From NCBI GenBank assembly GCA_018806985.1, contig JADANN010000256.1, positions 1,897,501-1,961,500 of the forward strand: a stretch of DNA of 64,000 bases, written 5' to 3'. The stretch comes from Angiostrongylus vasorum. Its lineage: Eukaryota > Nematoda > Chromadorea > Rhabditida > Metastrongylidae. The translations under genes were made by a program, and so were the position numbers. This document shows positions 44,425 to 57,899 of the stretch, piece by piece. How positions within the stretch are numbered: the stretch's first letter is position 1; the number at the start of each line of letters is the position of its first letter. Under the pieces are notes generated by a model. It made no database searches. It worked only from the letters and a program-made list of their open reading frames with translations, and was not told the DNA's origin.

Positions 44425-47400
44425 AATCATCTACCTCTATAACGTTTAATAGAAGCGAATGCATGACGTTCGATTAATCAACCCCTAATGGATCAGTGAA
44501 TCCCGATGGCTTTATATTTTTAGCTAAAAACGAGAGCTCTGAGTGCCGCCGTTTGCACTTTCTGGACCACTGCTTCCGACAAAAGTACAGAGATTCACCA
44601 ATCGTCGGGCGGTCTATGTATCGTTGTTAAAGAGATGTTGTTAAATTCGTATTATTTTGAACGCCACCCGCGATGGTCGTGATGATCGGTTACGACGAAC
44701 AAACTAGACGCAGACGACCTCAATCGGCGTCACGCCACAGTTCATCCATAGAAAACTGGCGTCTGAAGCACGTAGTCTACCCGCATGTGACAGATGTTGA
44801 TGACACTGTAGGGTTAAATTCTACAAAGACAGGGGTTGCACAGCAATGATGTCAGTGATGCCAGACAAAAAACGCTAGAACTCACAACAAGAAGTGAAAA
44901 GAGCAAGCACATGTTTACTTGCCTAAAAGCCAGAATGTTGGCGTTCCTTTTTCACGATCTCGGCCCTATTAAACACAGAGAATAAGCCAAAAAGGAGTAG
45001 TATCAATACTGACTCTTATAATCTAGACAACTTCATTATCACTTTTAATGCGGTCGCAAACATCGATCACCTTTTGGATGAAGCGAAACGACTTGCTAGT
45101 TCGAGTCTTAAATGCAACATTTTTTCAAGCATATAAATTTCCTGAATGATGTGTTTTAAAAAGAAAATTCAGTAGGTAAAGTAGTGAATCAGCGATGCTC
45201 AGTGGAACACACAGTCTCATAGAATTAGCCTAAATGACGGGAAAGCGACGAATGTAAAAAAAAGACTAACTTGGAGCTAAATGGATTTCCCAACACTTCG
45301 CTGCTTTCAGTTCGGCAGTTCTGAATTACTGAAACATTAAAATATTCGCGGAACGTAAATCATAGTAAAAAAAACCCAAACTTCGAGCGAAATAATCTTT
45401 AGCTGTGGTAAGAAATCAAGACGAGCCTCACTGCTGAGTATAATGAAAGGTACTGACAGCAAGGTAATACATGGATCCTCATGCACGACGCTTCATAAAT
45501 GAACCAATTTATGGTGATAATAATGTAACCATCGAACATTTAGACAGTAATAAACTGACTACACAGACTGGAACAGAACTCAACGAAAAGAAAAAAAGAG
45601 CCAGTTTCACGAAAAAGCGTTGTCTGTTAAAAATATGTGCCATATTTGAATCAATGTAACACTGTAGTAGCTGTTCCGTGTCTTAGTTTCGTAACCTTGC
45701 GCGAAATGCGATCTAGTGGCTTAGGAAAAAGATAGACGGATAAGCTTTGATGGTAATACATTTTCACATTGGATAGAGAGTTTATATTCGAAAAGAATAA
45801 TTGGGAAATATACAAGCACTTTTGTTCATTGCTAGGTTAGCTAGATAACATTGGCACTGACAAAAGTTGGACTTTACTTCTTATCAGCGCAAACTTTGGA
45901 GCTTGGTAATCATGATGACATCTCCACGAAAAAAGTCTTGCCTTGCATGATACTTTATTTTCGGGTTACCTGAAGCCACCATTCAAGAATTAACGAATGA
46001 AGGATTCGATTCGGTACATTATGTCAGCGGATACTCGATTTTTATGCGATGATTTCAATTCATAGGTGCACTGGGCTATAAGCGCCTTTCAAAACAATTC
46101 TTGTCCAGTCGAAAGAACTTCCTTTTGTATTGGGGTGCCAAAAGTTTTTGTTTTTTTTCTTCTCTCGGCTAGGCTTAGAAATTATTGAACACGTGGAATC
46201 TCGTCACGCAGCAAACGTTCCCGAACTCTTTGGTGATGACTAAACCTGATTGTAGCACTTCTAATACGCAAAAAAAAACCCTGTACCTTGTCTCCAATTC
46301 TTTCAAGATTCCGATTTTGAAAAAATTTAAAATTGAAGCAACGTGAGCTCCAGTTACCGTAAGATTACTGGCAGGTGTCGAGAAACCAGCTTGGTAGCGA
46401 TTGTGTTGCTCACAATGTTGTGCGAATAAAATCCAGGGCTTTTTCAGGTTTAATGTTCAAATTAACGGATCTCAACTTTTAACAAGGTAAGGAATGATGG
46501 ATGCAGAAGTTAGGTGACAAATTCATATAGCGCTACGGTATCGCGAAACAGTTCACACGGTTGGCGATGGCGTAGTTGCTGGCAATTGCTCAAAACTAAT
46601 TGGAGCCACAAGAAACATTTCATCCAATATAAAACGGGACATTCATCGCAGTGATAAGTGAGCAAGCCCTTCTATAGCTTGCGTTATGGGGAGAATTCTT
46701 AATTAGTGCTCCACAAGACGAAATAACATCTACGTACTTGGCCACTGACTCCATCACGAAAGAATTACTACTTCAGATAATTAACGATTCACAGTTTTGT
46801 CATTTCGTATCAAAATAAATGTGCTGGTACCTTATCTGTTATTCTTTCGATATATGATGACTGATGAAGGCGCATTTACACAGATAACTAACCAAGCAAA
46901 AAAGGATGAGAGGGAGAAAACGCGTTGTAGGAACGAAAGTGAAACGAAAAGCAGCCAGCATAAGGGATACGCACGCAATGGTCCGTAGTCCGTAACCCTA
47001 ACGCGACGTCAACTACTCATCTTATCACCAACTAAGGATGGTTAGTTAAAGTTGGACAAACACAAAAAGTAACCGGTTCATTTGTGTTACTAGTTAGTAG
47101 AGCTATACAGGAAGTACTATGTGTACAGCTGATAAAATCTAACTTAACATCAAGAATGCATAGTTCGAAAGAAAATAGTAGTATAGAGTCCGATTTAGCA
47201 TAATAGTCCATGATTTCGTATGATGCAGAATCGTGTGCGACAACAATTTGATTCAGAAGAATTACAAAGAGTAGTGTTTAGTCATAAAAACCAGTTTCGT
47301 ACACTTAGCGGTTGTTGTTCGCTCCTCCTCACAGCATGGCTTGCCCCTTCATTGTAGCTGGGGGTGTTCTCGGTTGCCGAACTGAGATGTGCAGTGGAGC

Positions 47401-49185
47401 TCATCTCCCCCAAAGCCATCTATGCTGAGAAAGAATTCAAGGGTTTCATCTAGAAGCTAGTGCCATAAATCATTGCAATCATTGCATAGTAACAATCTTC
47501 TCTTGCGCAAGTTGATCTTCCTTAGAGGAAGGAGACCTCGAGTTAGGAACGTAGGGGGAGACCTAGTGCAATTGACTCCATGAATAAAATCTCACACTAC
47601 TAGAGACCACCAAATAGATGGAAACTGTGTGCGAACGATTCTTCGCGAAGAAGGACTATTCCATTAAGCTCAAGTAGAACGTTGCTGTTGTATTGCACAT
47701 TAATGTTACCAGATCTATGATCCCGGTTTGGGATTCATGAAACAAAAGCCGACTTGGCGAAAGCCAGTTAGCCAGTTTTGCGCCGATAAGATGATTGCAG
47801 TCAGTGGTTAATCGAAGAACACAACAGCGATTTGTTTCCTTGCGGACTTTCTTCGCGGTAAAAAAAATGTTCCTAGTACAGCTTTAAAGGTCACCTTGAG
47901 ATTTGCGCAGTGTAACAGGTAGCTTATTAATGACGTCAGCTTATTTACTACTGTATAAAATGTGTCCCATTTCGGAGGAAATTCCAAGTGACATTTGAAA
48001 ATCGATTAGACCGACTATAACCTTTTGAAAATCAACTTCATAAATCAAAGTAAGAACCGTTACAATCACTACAACTTTGTCAGTCTGGTCTGGATTCATC
48101 AATTTGTCGGAGGCGTTTATGACAATCTCTTCATTGTGGTGATTCATTGGTGATACGCCTGGACATTACGATGGATGAGACAAAGTTCCGTAGTCAACCT
48201 TTTTCGACCATTACTTGTTACACATGAGAAGGTTGCGCTACTGGTAGCTGATGTTGTGGTTAATGGTACACTTTGTGGAATTCTTCACAGCGTTTCTATG
48301 CTGTAATGGTTTCTGCCGAGATCAAAGAAAAGTTGTAGTGAACCACTCTGCTGCCCAACATAAAACTGACCGTAACTTTCTTTTTGACACACATTTGGCT
48401 TCGTGAACTGTTTCGATCTCCTCGCCTTTGTTCAACTTTGCTCATCGCGCAGAATTCATTTTTCTTTGCACATAACAACGCGATCAAATAGCAAAACTTT
48501 TTTGCGCAAACGAACGGAATATACATTTCGTGGTGACAGTCTTCTTTCTTACAGAAACTCGGGCTTTTGAATTATTAAGAGTCTTCTTTCCATCGTTATT
48601 TCATCCGGCACCTATTTCTCGAATTTTCGTGAAATTATTTAAAAGCCTAAGTGTTTAGAAAGACATTCTTTTTTACTCTTTTTTATAGACTTTCCAAAAA
48701 CTCTCCAACTGGATGTGAAAATTTTTCCCTTAACGGCATCAAATACTGATCGTCAATGGTAGTGAGGCTTGCTCGATCCGAATCGCCTCCGAGGATCTCA
48801 TCTCCATCGGGTGGCTTTTTGAAACAAACGTTACTCGGGATGATTGTTAACTCTAGACGAAGGTAACCCTAAGTTTCCACTTCCACGACTCCGTGTCGAG
48901 TTCTTTGCTTTCTCTTTTCTAGAGGAATAAAACTTCTTTGTTTCCTATATTCATTTTTTACTACAGTGCCTAAACGTGGGATATAAATTACCATAACAGG
49001 AAAGATCGATGTAGGAATGTGGAGTGAAATGTGAGATTACTTGAGGAGCTGAGAGCATCTAAAGCTTTCACACTGAAAAACTGGACATTTCGCTCTGGGA
49101 AACCAATAGCACTCTGGTAATAAGACAATAAGCATCCATGCATATCTTTCAAATGTCATTCTTTCTTATTTTTTACTATAAATGA
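44425..49185. other. Intergenic, nothing recognised
   Basis: About 4.8 kb of AT-rich sequence without a repeat shared elsewhere in the window and without an exon set. The longest ORFs (48147-47941 and 48526-48296 minus) lack motifs. Confidence 0.45.
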
Positions 49186-49189
49186 ATAA

Positions 49190-49568
49190 CCTCCCAACGC
49201 TTTACTGGCTCATCGTGGCTGGGAGGTGTTCCTGCGTGTCAGACTGCGATGTACAGCGGGGGTGATTGGTCCCCTGTCAGGGTCTCTCAAGCTGAGAATG
49301 AGTCCGGCGTTTCCACCAGGAAGCCTAGCTTAGAGTAAACCAGTACAAGGATCCACCACCGTCCTGCTATCAAAGTCGTATGGTGGAAAATCTTCTGATT
49401 CACAAGGGCTGCGACTGCCTGTGGCGGTGAAAACCTGGGGCAGACTTCGGCCAGGCTGACCTCGGGAATCCAAGGGACCACAATGGCTTAACCAGCAAAT
49501 TGTTGAGAAATGGAGATTATGCTGGAGCCCGCACAACCAGTGAGGAGGGACCGTTCAAGTAACAAGCA
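49190..49568 (+). repeat. Family C repeat, nearly full length
   Basis: It contains GGCTGGGAGGTGTTCC, GAGTCCGGCGTTTCCA and the 3' end CCGTTCAAGTAACAAGCAAG, with an AAGTA-like tail. Confidence 0.8.
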
Positions 49569-49704
49569 AGTATCAAGTATAAATGAATAAAGGATATAAA
49601 ATTAATGACTGACAGAAATACAGTCAGCCTTACTCTAAATGTTGCAAGGAACGCATTTCAGTTAGACAGTGACTTGGATGTGTATAAACCATTCTACTAA
49701 TTGT

Positions 49705-50045
49705 TAAATTTTTTTATTTACTGCCTATTACAGTTTTGAAATTCTATAGTTGTAGTTGGCAGCAAATAAAAAAGTTAACATTGTGATTTCGACTACAGCG
49801 ACAGCTTAACTGGGTTCATTGCAGATTTGGGGCCCACTAGATCCATCCCGCTGCTGATGGCAATGATCAGTAGAAATCATAGATCAATAGAAAACTAGCT
49901 GAGAGACAGGCGAACCGAAGGACCAGCATGGTGCGGTGGTGAGCACGCCAGCCCCCGGAAAAGGTAATAGCGCGTTTGTTCCTCACCGCAGACACTTATG
50001 GCCCGGACTTTTGCAAATATCTCAGCATTATTCCACTAATTGTTT
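49705..50045 (+). repeat. SINE family D copy, plus orientation
   Basis: It runs from TTTATTTACTGCCTATTACA through CAGCTTAACTGGGTTCATTG and AGCTGAGAGACAGGCGAACC to CTTTTGCAAATATCTCAGCA. This is the most complete D copy. Confidence 0.8.
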
Positions 50046-50784
50046 TAGAATCAACTTTAGAAACCTTGGAACGAGAAAACTCAGGCACGAAATTTATGCG
50101 TCCAATTTGCAGCGAATGCTTCTTCATTATTCCGTCCCACTCTATCACAATGACCGATTTCCGAAGACAAGAAAATCTCAGTGCATTTTCAGCCACGTCT
50201 ATGAGCCCAAGAAACGCAACTGGGTCAAATCTTGCGCTGTAATGGCAAGTGTCAGTTGCTGCCGTGTTTCACTCACAGACAGAAATTAAAGAGGCTTAGG
50301 GAGACAATGCGCATTGATTTCACTGCGTACTTGGCCAAAAGTGCTGCATTTCGAGTCTCGACCATAACCACGAACATTTATCGCTCATGGCGAAATAAAA
50401 TGGAGGCATTAGATACTGCCTATACAATATAATTTTGATTTTTTTCAAAAAGAAGCTGTAATGTTCCGCAATCCTTTTATCACTTTTTTTTCTCGTAAAG
50501 ATTCATTTTCTTTTTACAGCGAAACGACTGAACACGTAGGATTTCGTCCAGCGGAACTGACATTGTCCCCGAACTCATCGTTGACTATCGCCGCTGCTAT
50601 CAATTTCGTTGTCAATCTATTTTAAAGCCCAAAATTAAACAAATGTTTAAAAAACTATGTATAGGCTTAAAGTGATCAAGCAAAAAGTTTTCTATGAGTT
50701 TATCAAGTTCTCAACTTCCAAAGTACTTGCCGAAAACCCACGCTGACTCAAGTGAGTTAGACAACACTTTATTGACATTACCCT

Positions 50785-51133
50785 TGTTCATATCTACTGT
50801 GCGGATCCCAGCACTACTTGCAGACGATGCGTTTCCTGTGTCCATCAGACACGAAGATCTTTCAACTTTTACGTGTAGCTTCGGATACTGCTTGAGGATT
50901 TTCATTTTATCATTGACGTCTTAGAATGATGGTCGAGTGGATTCTCCCTTGAGTTCTGGGATAGCCGGGCAAGAGCCTTCCACTTGGATTGCAGAGAATG
51001 GATTATTACCGGGGATAAGTCCGGTACTAACTTCCTACCCCGGACGTATGAAAAGGTTGACCATTCCTAGGCAGTATCGCACCAGCACCATGCTCATAAT
51101 GATCGTCATCACTACCACCGTGCTATCTGCCCC
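50785..51133 (-). repeat. tRNA-derived SINE, family A, full-length copy
   Basis: The minus strand starts GGGGGCAGATAGCACGGTGG (A box) at 51133. A B-box-like TGGTGCGATACTGCC follows, then the body to TGTGCGGATCCCAG (plus) at 50800. Confidence 0.8.
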
Positions 51134-51379
51134 CAAAGATTCCTTTTTAAATCTATGAAGGATGTACAGTTAGAAAAAAACCTGGAGTTAACAGAGCAAC
51201 TGCATTCTATCAATATATCTGTCCATTTTATGCCGCACTGGAGGATTCCAGGACCGAGTATGATGTAGTCACTACACCGGAATTGTGTACCACCAACAGC
51301 GAGGGTAGCAACCTTTGCGATTGACTTCAACTTCCTAACTCTCTTCAGTGATTTCCATGATCGAGTTTCTATTAACCTG

Positions 51380-53350
51380 AGCAATGTTCAATAAGGTAGT
51401 GTTTTCTTCTTGACCAAACACGAGGTTGTTAATAGCAAGATTTATTCAGTAGTGGCTGACGTCCAGACGCCTTCGCCTCATTCAAAATCTGGAAAAAGTT
51501 AAAGTGACAGGCGCTCTACTCAACTAAACACTTTCAAAGACTATGCAGAAAAAAACCCAATGTGTCAGTTTTATTCGCATAATAAATGGCTTATTTTAAA
51601 TTTTTACTTATTGCTGGGAACTAGACATACAGAGTCTTAAATGAGTGAGGAATGTGCCTGCGTCAACTCAAAAAGGAATATGCGCGGCAACTTTGCAACC
51701 ATCAGTTATTTCAAAACTTAAAATTGAGAGGTGAACATATTTGCTCCTGGGCCTACTTACTAAAACACATAAGTTAGCATGCCCTGCTCCTCCTGGATCC
51801 AACAACGCTTAAAAATTAAAGGTTAGGCCCACCATTAGCTGTGTCAAACCAAAATGTTTCTGGATCGTCTACGTGACGCGCCTCCTATCGGTGCGTCGTG
51901 ATGAGGTTCTTCGACTTTACCGCACTTTATAATAAACGCGACGAATGACATTGCAATGAAAGCCATCCGCAAGATCCTTATGCAACATGAAGGAGAAATA
52001 AACATATATGACTACTCGATTCAGCAGCTCATGGCCATCTAGGATGCCTGAACTACTCAATCCCCAAACGCTCCGCAGAATATTACGCACACACATAAGC
52101 GTTGGCAATGAGACATTGACTGGCACCAAGCCTTGCCGCACACGAGGAGATCCACAAATGTGCTGAACTGCTAAACCAACACCCAGAGCAAATAAGTTTA
52201 TCCGAGAAGATCCGAAAAAAATGGCTTCCATACCTACCCGGAAACTGCTCCTTCACCAAATGAAAACAAAAGCCAACTAGCAAAAGGTATGCTGGTTCAC
52301 TGCTTCTCTTCGCACCACCCCACCCCCCCACTACACCCCCCACATCCCCCACAAGCAAGAAGAGCGCTTGTAAGAAACATGTTTCGAACGGCCACCACTG
52401 TGTGCACAGGGAGAGAGCAGAAGGAAGAATCCCTGAAATTGGTGCGGTAGGTAGTCATTCCCAATGGCTTCGAAACGGTTTACTCCTAGATACGTTTAGA
52501 AGAAGGCCCACGCCTCTAAGCAGTATGTCTAGCGAAAATCAATTCGAGTTAACCTTTCCCTTCGTGTCCAATGAAATGAGTGCAGCTACAAAACGTTGCC
52601 TAAAAAGGATCGATTTAGAGAAATTAGCAACAATGATTGAACCAGCGAACGCTCTAAGACACCAGCTGGTTCGTTGTCGTTTGTATGATCGTTTATGCGA
52701 AAAGCATAGTTGCGTAATTTATCCTAGCGGTAAAGAAGGCGATTGCATAACTTTAGCTACAGTGTCTCTAATTTGTTGTAAAGCATATGGCAACGAATAC
52801 GTTGGCGAACTAGATCGCTTGACTGCCGTATAAAAGAGCACTTAGGTGGTAAGTGTAAAGTAAAGCCGAATACTCTGCTATGCATTCATAGGACGTAGAC
52901 ACATAATCTGGAAGGTTTTTAAAATGGAAGTCATCATCTTCGCACAGGAACCTAAACCAACAGCGCGATGAACTGCAGGGAAGAGTGCCTTGTGATCAAC
53001 AGAGACCTGACGCCATACTTCAAGCTGATTTTTTAAGCCTGACCCAGGGACATTCCTCACCCACGCAAAAATCTGTGTTGTTCGTTTCCATCAATGAACT
53101 TTTTAGAATTTTTTTATAGGATTAAAGGAACAAAACAGCTGGTGTTCAAAGAAGCAGTTTACTATGTGAATGAAATTTATGAAGAACTGAGTTTTTCTGC
53201 TTGGAAAGTGTATGGCTATGTAAATTGCCTGTCAATTTGATCTTCCCAGGCTCTGAATATGGCTAAACCGCCGAAACTTCAGCCAGCAATGTTTAGATCT
53301 TGTTATTAACAACCTCATTTCTGCTCAAGAAGAAAACACGTACATCAACT
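51380..53350 (+). mobile_element. Penelope-like element, decayed, flanked by inverted terminal segments
   Basis: A minus-sense terminal segment (51412-51490) and a plus-sense one (53250-53335) flank a broken body. RNMFRTATTVCTG-like text is shifted at about 52376. An open segment at 52402-52833 includes FELTFPFVSNEMSAATKRCL and HSCVIYPSGKEGDCITLATV, then GNEYVGEL of the GIY-YIG nuclease. Stops and shifts abound. Confidence 0.75.
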
Positions 53351-53834
53351 AATTCTTCACAATTATGCAGAAACAACGGGAACAGTAGCTTATACTACTC
53401 CTTTCAAGGGCTTGCGTGCAGCACAGTGGTCAGAAGTGTCCTGCATTAATTACACTCTTCGTACTTGGTTCGATCAAGTGCTTCAGTCAAAAAGTGACGT
53501 TCATAATTCCAGGGTCGAAAAGTTGGTATCAGATTTGCCCATCCGGGAAGACAAAAGCACTGACTTGCACAAATCGCTAAGTCCACGAAAGCCATCGCAT
53601 AGGCGGAATATGCATGAAATCACCTACGCGATGCTTAATGGAGTGGAACGCATGTCACATCCCTGTGCAACTGGTCGTCATCGGACGTTTAATTCAAATT
53701 CCTTTCACAGTTGTTGTTTTCAAAACACCTAGCCGTTTAAAAAACTTCTATCAAATTTCGAAAATCCAAGTTGAGCGTAACACTTGAAGGCCTACGTACT
53801 TACTACTTACCTAGTTGCAAGACATTTTAACTTT

Positions 53835-54180
53835 TATTTACTGCCCAATCTTTTCTTTCGTGGAAGAATACGGTGTGAAATAAAAACAGTGGATTCTGAG
53901 CAAAACTCGTAACCTCAGTAAGGGCTTCAAACCACCGACTACCCTTAATAGGGGCTCACGTGCTATCTATGACACCATTCCCACTGACGGGTAATTGCTG
54001 AGAGCACGGACAGAAAAAAAATACTTTGAGAATGACAAAGAAAAAAGCCTAGTTTAGCGTGATGCACAGCACTTGAGCTCCCACCTGGCAGGGGTAGTCT
54101 TGAGTTCGAAGCCCAACCGAGGTTCTGAGTTTTGCTCACATCTCGGCATCTTTGTGGTTGTACTAGTTACAAGATTTTAG
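53835..54180 (+). repeat. SINE family D, diverged copy
   Basis: The head is TTTTATTTACTGCCCAATCT. A tRNA-like end near 54060-54125 has TTGAGTTCGAAGCCC (B box). The tail is TCACATCTCGGCATCTTTGT. The middle is diverged from the other copies. Confidence 0.55.
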
Positions 54181-54184
54181 GGGG

Positions 54185-55375
54185 GGGATGAAAGAGCAGA
54201 ATCCAATTTTCCTACACTCTCAGGCATTAATAAAGGCATATGCGTGAACACGACCACGAGAATACGGCAGGTGTTTGCCAATCCGATGCCGTAGAGACAA
54301 TGAGCCTATTTCCTGAGACCGTCTGCATTTCACAACAAGTACAAGGTCAGCCAAAGTCCCCGTCAAACTCCTATCCATTCGTCATCTAGGGATGACAAAT
54401 CGCGTATAACCAGATCCGCCTTATGGGGGGAGAATTGTGGTAAGACAAAAACACAGGTAAAAAGAGGTAAATAATAGAATATAATTTCCTAAGAATTTTA
54501 ACTGAAACAGCACTTGTGGAATTTGTGGTAGTATCGAACCCGATATCAATCGGTGTGAACGACTTTTTGGTTTCACGTCGACTTCCCTTCCTATCCCTTT
54601 CAATTACCGTCTAGACTTTCAAATTCTCTCCTGAAAAGGAACATTCACCACTGGAGAGAAAGGCGAGGACAAAAACGGAGAAGATGATGCGCTTCGCTCT
54701 CGCTATTTTTGCGTGTGCAGAGAAATTTGTTTCGACATGTCAGATAATTTTTGGCGCACTGTCCCTGTTTGATCGTATCTTTCCAAAGCGCACAAACAAT
54801 AGCGATTAAAAAAAGCCTCTGGTTTTCGATCCTTCATGGTCATTTTTTTAATATTATGAACGCCTTACGCATAAAATGTTGTTCATCTATAGTTAAATTT
54901 CGCTTTACCGACGCTTAATTTAGGAAGATTCTAAAACAATCCATAAATCGAAGGTTGCGACAAGAAACGGACGAGTTTTAGTGTGAAACATCACTAAGTT
55001 CGGCAAAACTCGCATTTACTAAGGTAAGATTTACTCCTTTGAAAACGAACTGAGCCCACTTTGGAGCCAAACCAATTCGTGAACATTTTGAGAGGACTGT
55101 ATACAGATTTTCTACGAGTATAGATATTTTCACGTATTGACGAAGGCGCAATTTCAGTCGATTTCTACCAAACTAAGTTCGCCAAGGTTTCTCATTTTCT
55201 GGTGGTTCCTAGCTGTGATTGCCGTTCCAGTCATGGCGACGAAGTGTCAATACCACTTAGGAGAGGAGGCGTATATGTGGCAAATTAATGAACCTTCTGG
55301 ATATTTCCTTATGTTGATCAGTTCCGTCGGTTTCTACATTCGAGGGCAAGCATGACAGTTTGCTAGCTACCAATA
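54185..55375. other. Intergenic, nothing recognised
   Basis: A 42-codon ORF from ATG at about 54685 starts like a signal peptide (MMRFALAIFACAEKF) but has no support. An ORF at 55137-55355 has one hydrophobic stretch and a non-ATG start. Confidence 0.4.
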
Positions 55376-55389
55376 ACCATTCTAGCTGT

Positions 55390-56815
55390 TCCCAGGATCG
55401 ACTTTCTATTAACCTCGGCACTGGAATATGAATGCGTCGTTTTTTTGTTCAGCAATCGCGAGGTTGTTAAACACCACACATTTACTTCCATAGAAAAACA
55501 ATACAATACAACAGTAGCTGACGTTTCGGCAGTATCGCCTTCTTCAGAGCCTGGAAGGGTATACTGGTATAAAATTTACTAGGTCAAACGCTTAAGCTGT
55601 ACATTACGTTCTCCCGGGAGAAACCGAGAAAAAACTGGCTTCCGTTTTTTAAACGTTCAAATAAACCTATCAAGTAGCGGTTACATGACAAAGTGATACC
55701 GAAAGCCCAGTAACAAGAACATCCTCGTTCATTTCCTTTCTTCCCACCCTTCACAGACAAAGAGGGCGCTTGTGAGAAACATGTTTCGAACAGCCACCTC
55801 TGTGTGCACAAGTAAGGAACTGAAGGAAGAATCGCGAGACTTGGCTTGGCAAATAGTCATCTCCAATGGCTACGAAATTGTAGCCCCACGAGACAAGTTT
55901 CGAAGGACAGCGACGCTCCAAAACGAACGATTTGGCCGAAACAAAGTCCCGTTTATTTTGCCCTTCATTAGTGATGATATAAGTGTAGCGATGAAGCGAT
56001 GCTTAAGAAGGGCAGGTCTAGAGGAATCGGTAGCGATATTTGAAATACCACCGGCTGCTCTACGTCGTCAGTTAGTTCGTAACCGCCTGTATGACCGTCT
56101 ATGTGAAACAACAAATTGCGTAATTTGCCCTTACGGCAAGGATGGTGATTGCATGAGTTCAGGTACGATATACCCGATCTCTTGTAATAATTGCGGAGAT
56201 GAACATGTTGGCGAAACGGGCAGACCTTTGTGCATCCGCATAAAAGAACACCTAGATGGCAAACGAAAAACTAAGACAAAGTACCCCACTAGGCACGCAT
56301 AGGATACAAAAGGATAGCGGAGACGATTTTGAAGTAAAAGTCAATATCCTTGCACAGGAGACTAAAACACCACACCAGCGCGAAAACTTCTTGAGGCTTT
56401 TTTGGACAAATGCCAAAAACCCTACAATGAGTAGCAGGGCTGAATGCCCAAAGGTCATGCGCGACGTGACCCCGTATGTTCGCATCAATTTCTGATGTGA
56501 GATGGTGCAGTCATCAACCATATGCAACTATAATCAGCCGTTCTAATCTTCCTCATTGGAAGTCACGTAAAAAAAGCGGTGAGTATTTTTTTCGAGAAGC
56601 TGTTGACCATGCAATTACCATAGAGTTTTTTCGTCTTTTTGTACGTGTTATTGAAGCGTTTGGCCTAGTAGATTGCATATCAGTATGCCCTTCCAGGCTC
56701 TGATGAAGACGATATTGCCGAAACGTCAGCTATTGTTGTATTGTATTGTGTTTTTCCATGAAAGTAAATGTATGCTGTTTAACAACCTCGCGATTGCTGA
56801 ACAAGAAAACGATGC
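55390..56815 (+). mobile_element. Penelope-like element insertion with target-site duplication
   Basis: The insert is bounded by an 11-bp direct repeat ATTCTAGCTGT (55379-55389 and 56816-56826). It has a minus-sense terminal segment at 55393-55590 and a plus-sense one at about 56560-56815. The body encodes the 3' part of a PLE protein: an open frame at 55772-56302 with RNMFRTATSV, FGRNKVPFILPFISDDISVA, TNCVICPYGKDGDC and GDEHVGETGRPLCIRIKEHL (GIY-YIG type). The reverse-transcriptase part is mostly missing, so this is a 5'-truncated copy. It is the youngest-looking PLE here. Confidence 0.88.
55772..56302 (+). pseudogene. PLE C-terminal fragment with GIY-YIG nuclease
   Basis: The open segment of 176 codons contains a connector (EIPPAALRRQLVRNRLYDRL), a Cys-rich stretch (CVICPYGKDGDC, SCNNCGDEHVGETGRP) and the nuclease core. 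GDEHVGET stands in the place of the usual E-Y-I/V-G-E-T; the Tyr is His here. The frame closes early compared with 19188-type copies: a downstream frame (56256-56495) continues the similarity, so one frameshift lies near 56280-56300. Confidence 0.75.
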
Positions 56816-57519
56816 ATTCTAGCTGTGTTCTGTAGGTGTAAGCACAGGTAAGAAAAAAAGCGATGGCAGGAACCTTTATCACTTATTACTTGAAAAATAT
56901 ATATGCGTGTCCGAGAATTTACTAAGTGGAGAAAAAGTAATGCCGTTGTTTATAGTGGTTCCGCTTTGTGACGTCTCCGGAAAAACAAACGTGGATTATT
57001 GGTTACCGAACGGATTGCGTGATGAGGGTAAGAATCGCTCAACTACACGCTGCATCATCTCCAATAATGATTGGTGAAGAAATTGACCGATCGTGCGGTG
57101 GACAGCACAACGATGACATTGGTGAGGACATGGACCCATCAGACGATGGTCAACAGTAGTACAACGAAAATCTCGCATTTGATGCTGTGCCCCACCATCA
57201 TAGTGCATTGTAGGAAAGTCTGCACTGAGAGTTCACTCGATATTAAAGACCGAAGCTTCATAACTTCACTGAAGGAGTGGGATTTCAAACAGTGAATTCA
57301 GCAAATATCGCGGACAGGTGCAGGGTTTTAAATATTAAATTCGGCAAATATTGTCGATGCGTTGAGTAATTTAGTGTACAACGTTACTACTACAGTCTTC
57401 CTTTCAAGAAATGATCTGATAATGACTACACTTCCAGGTGACGTTAGTGGCACCAGTCATAACATAGGCCATCTTTGCGATTGAAAATGTTTTAGGTATT
57501 TGTTTCAATTTAACATTAC

Positions 57520-57892
57520 TACCTCCGAACGGTTTACCGCATCATCGTGCCTGGGAGGTGTTCCTGGGTGTCGGACCCCCTGGCAGGGTCTCTCAAGCTG
57601 ATAATGAGTCCGGCGTTTCCATCAGGAAGCCTAGCTAAGAGTAAACCAATACCAGGATCCACCACCGTCCTGGTATCAAAGTCCTATGATGGAAAATCGC
57701 CTTCTGATCCGCAAGGGCTGCGACTGCCTGTGGTGGTGAAGACCTGGGGCAGACTTCGGCCAGGCTGACCTCGGGATTCCAGGGAACCACAATGGCTTAA
57801 CCAGCAAATCTTTGAGAAATGGAGATTATGCTGGGACCCGCACAACCAGTGAGGAGGGGCCGTTCAATTATCAAGTAGAACATTACTACGGA
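57520..57892 (+). repeat. Family C repeat, plus orientation, internal deletion near the start
   Basis: It has TACCTCCGAACGGTTTACCG, GTCCGGCGTTTCCATCAGGA and the 3' end GGGGCCGTTCAATTATCAAG. The segment between GGTGTCGGAC and CCCCTGGCAG is shorter than in 49190-49568. Confidence 0.8.
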
Positions 57893-57899
57893 AGGAAAA

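Noticed and set aside
52310..52350. C-rich tract, considered as a quadruplex or i-motif element
   Set aside because: It lies inside decayed PLE coding sequence and is not repeated elsewhere in the window.
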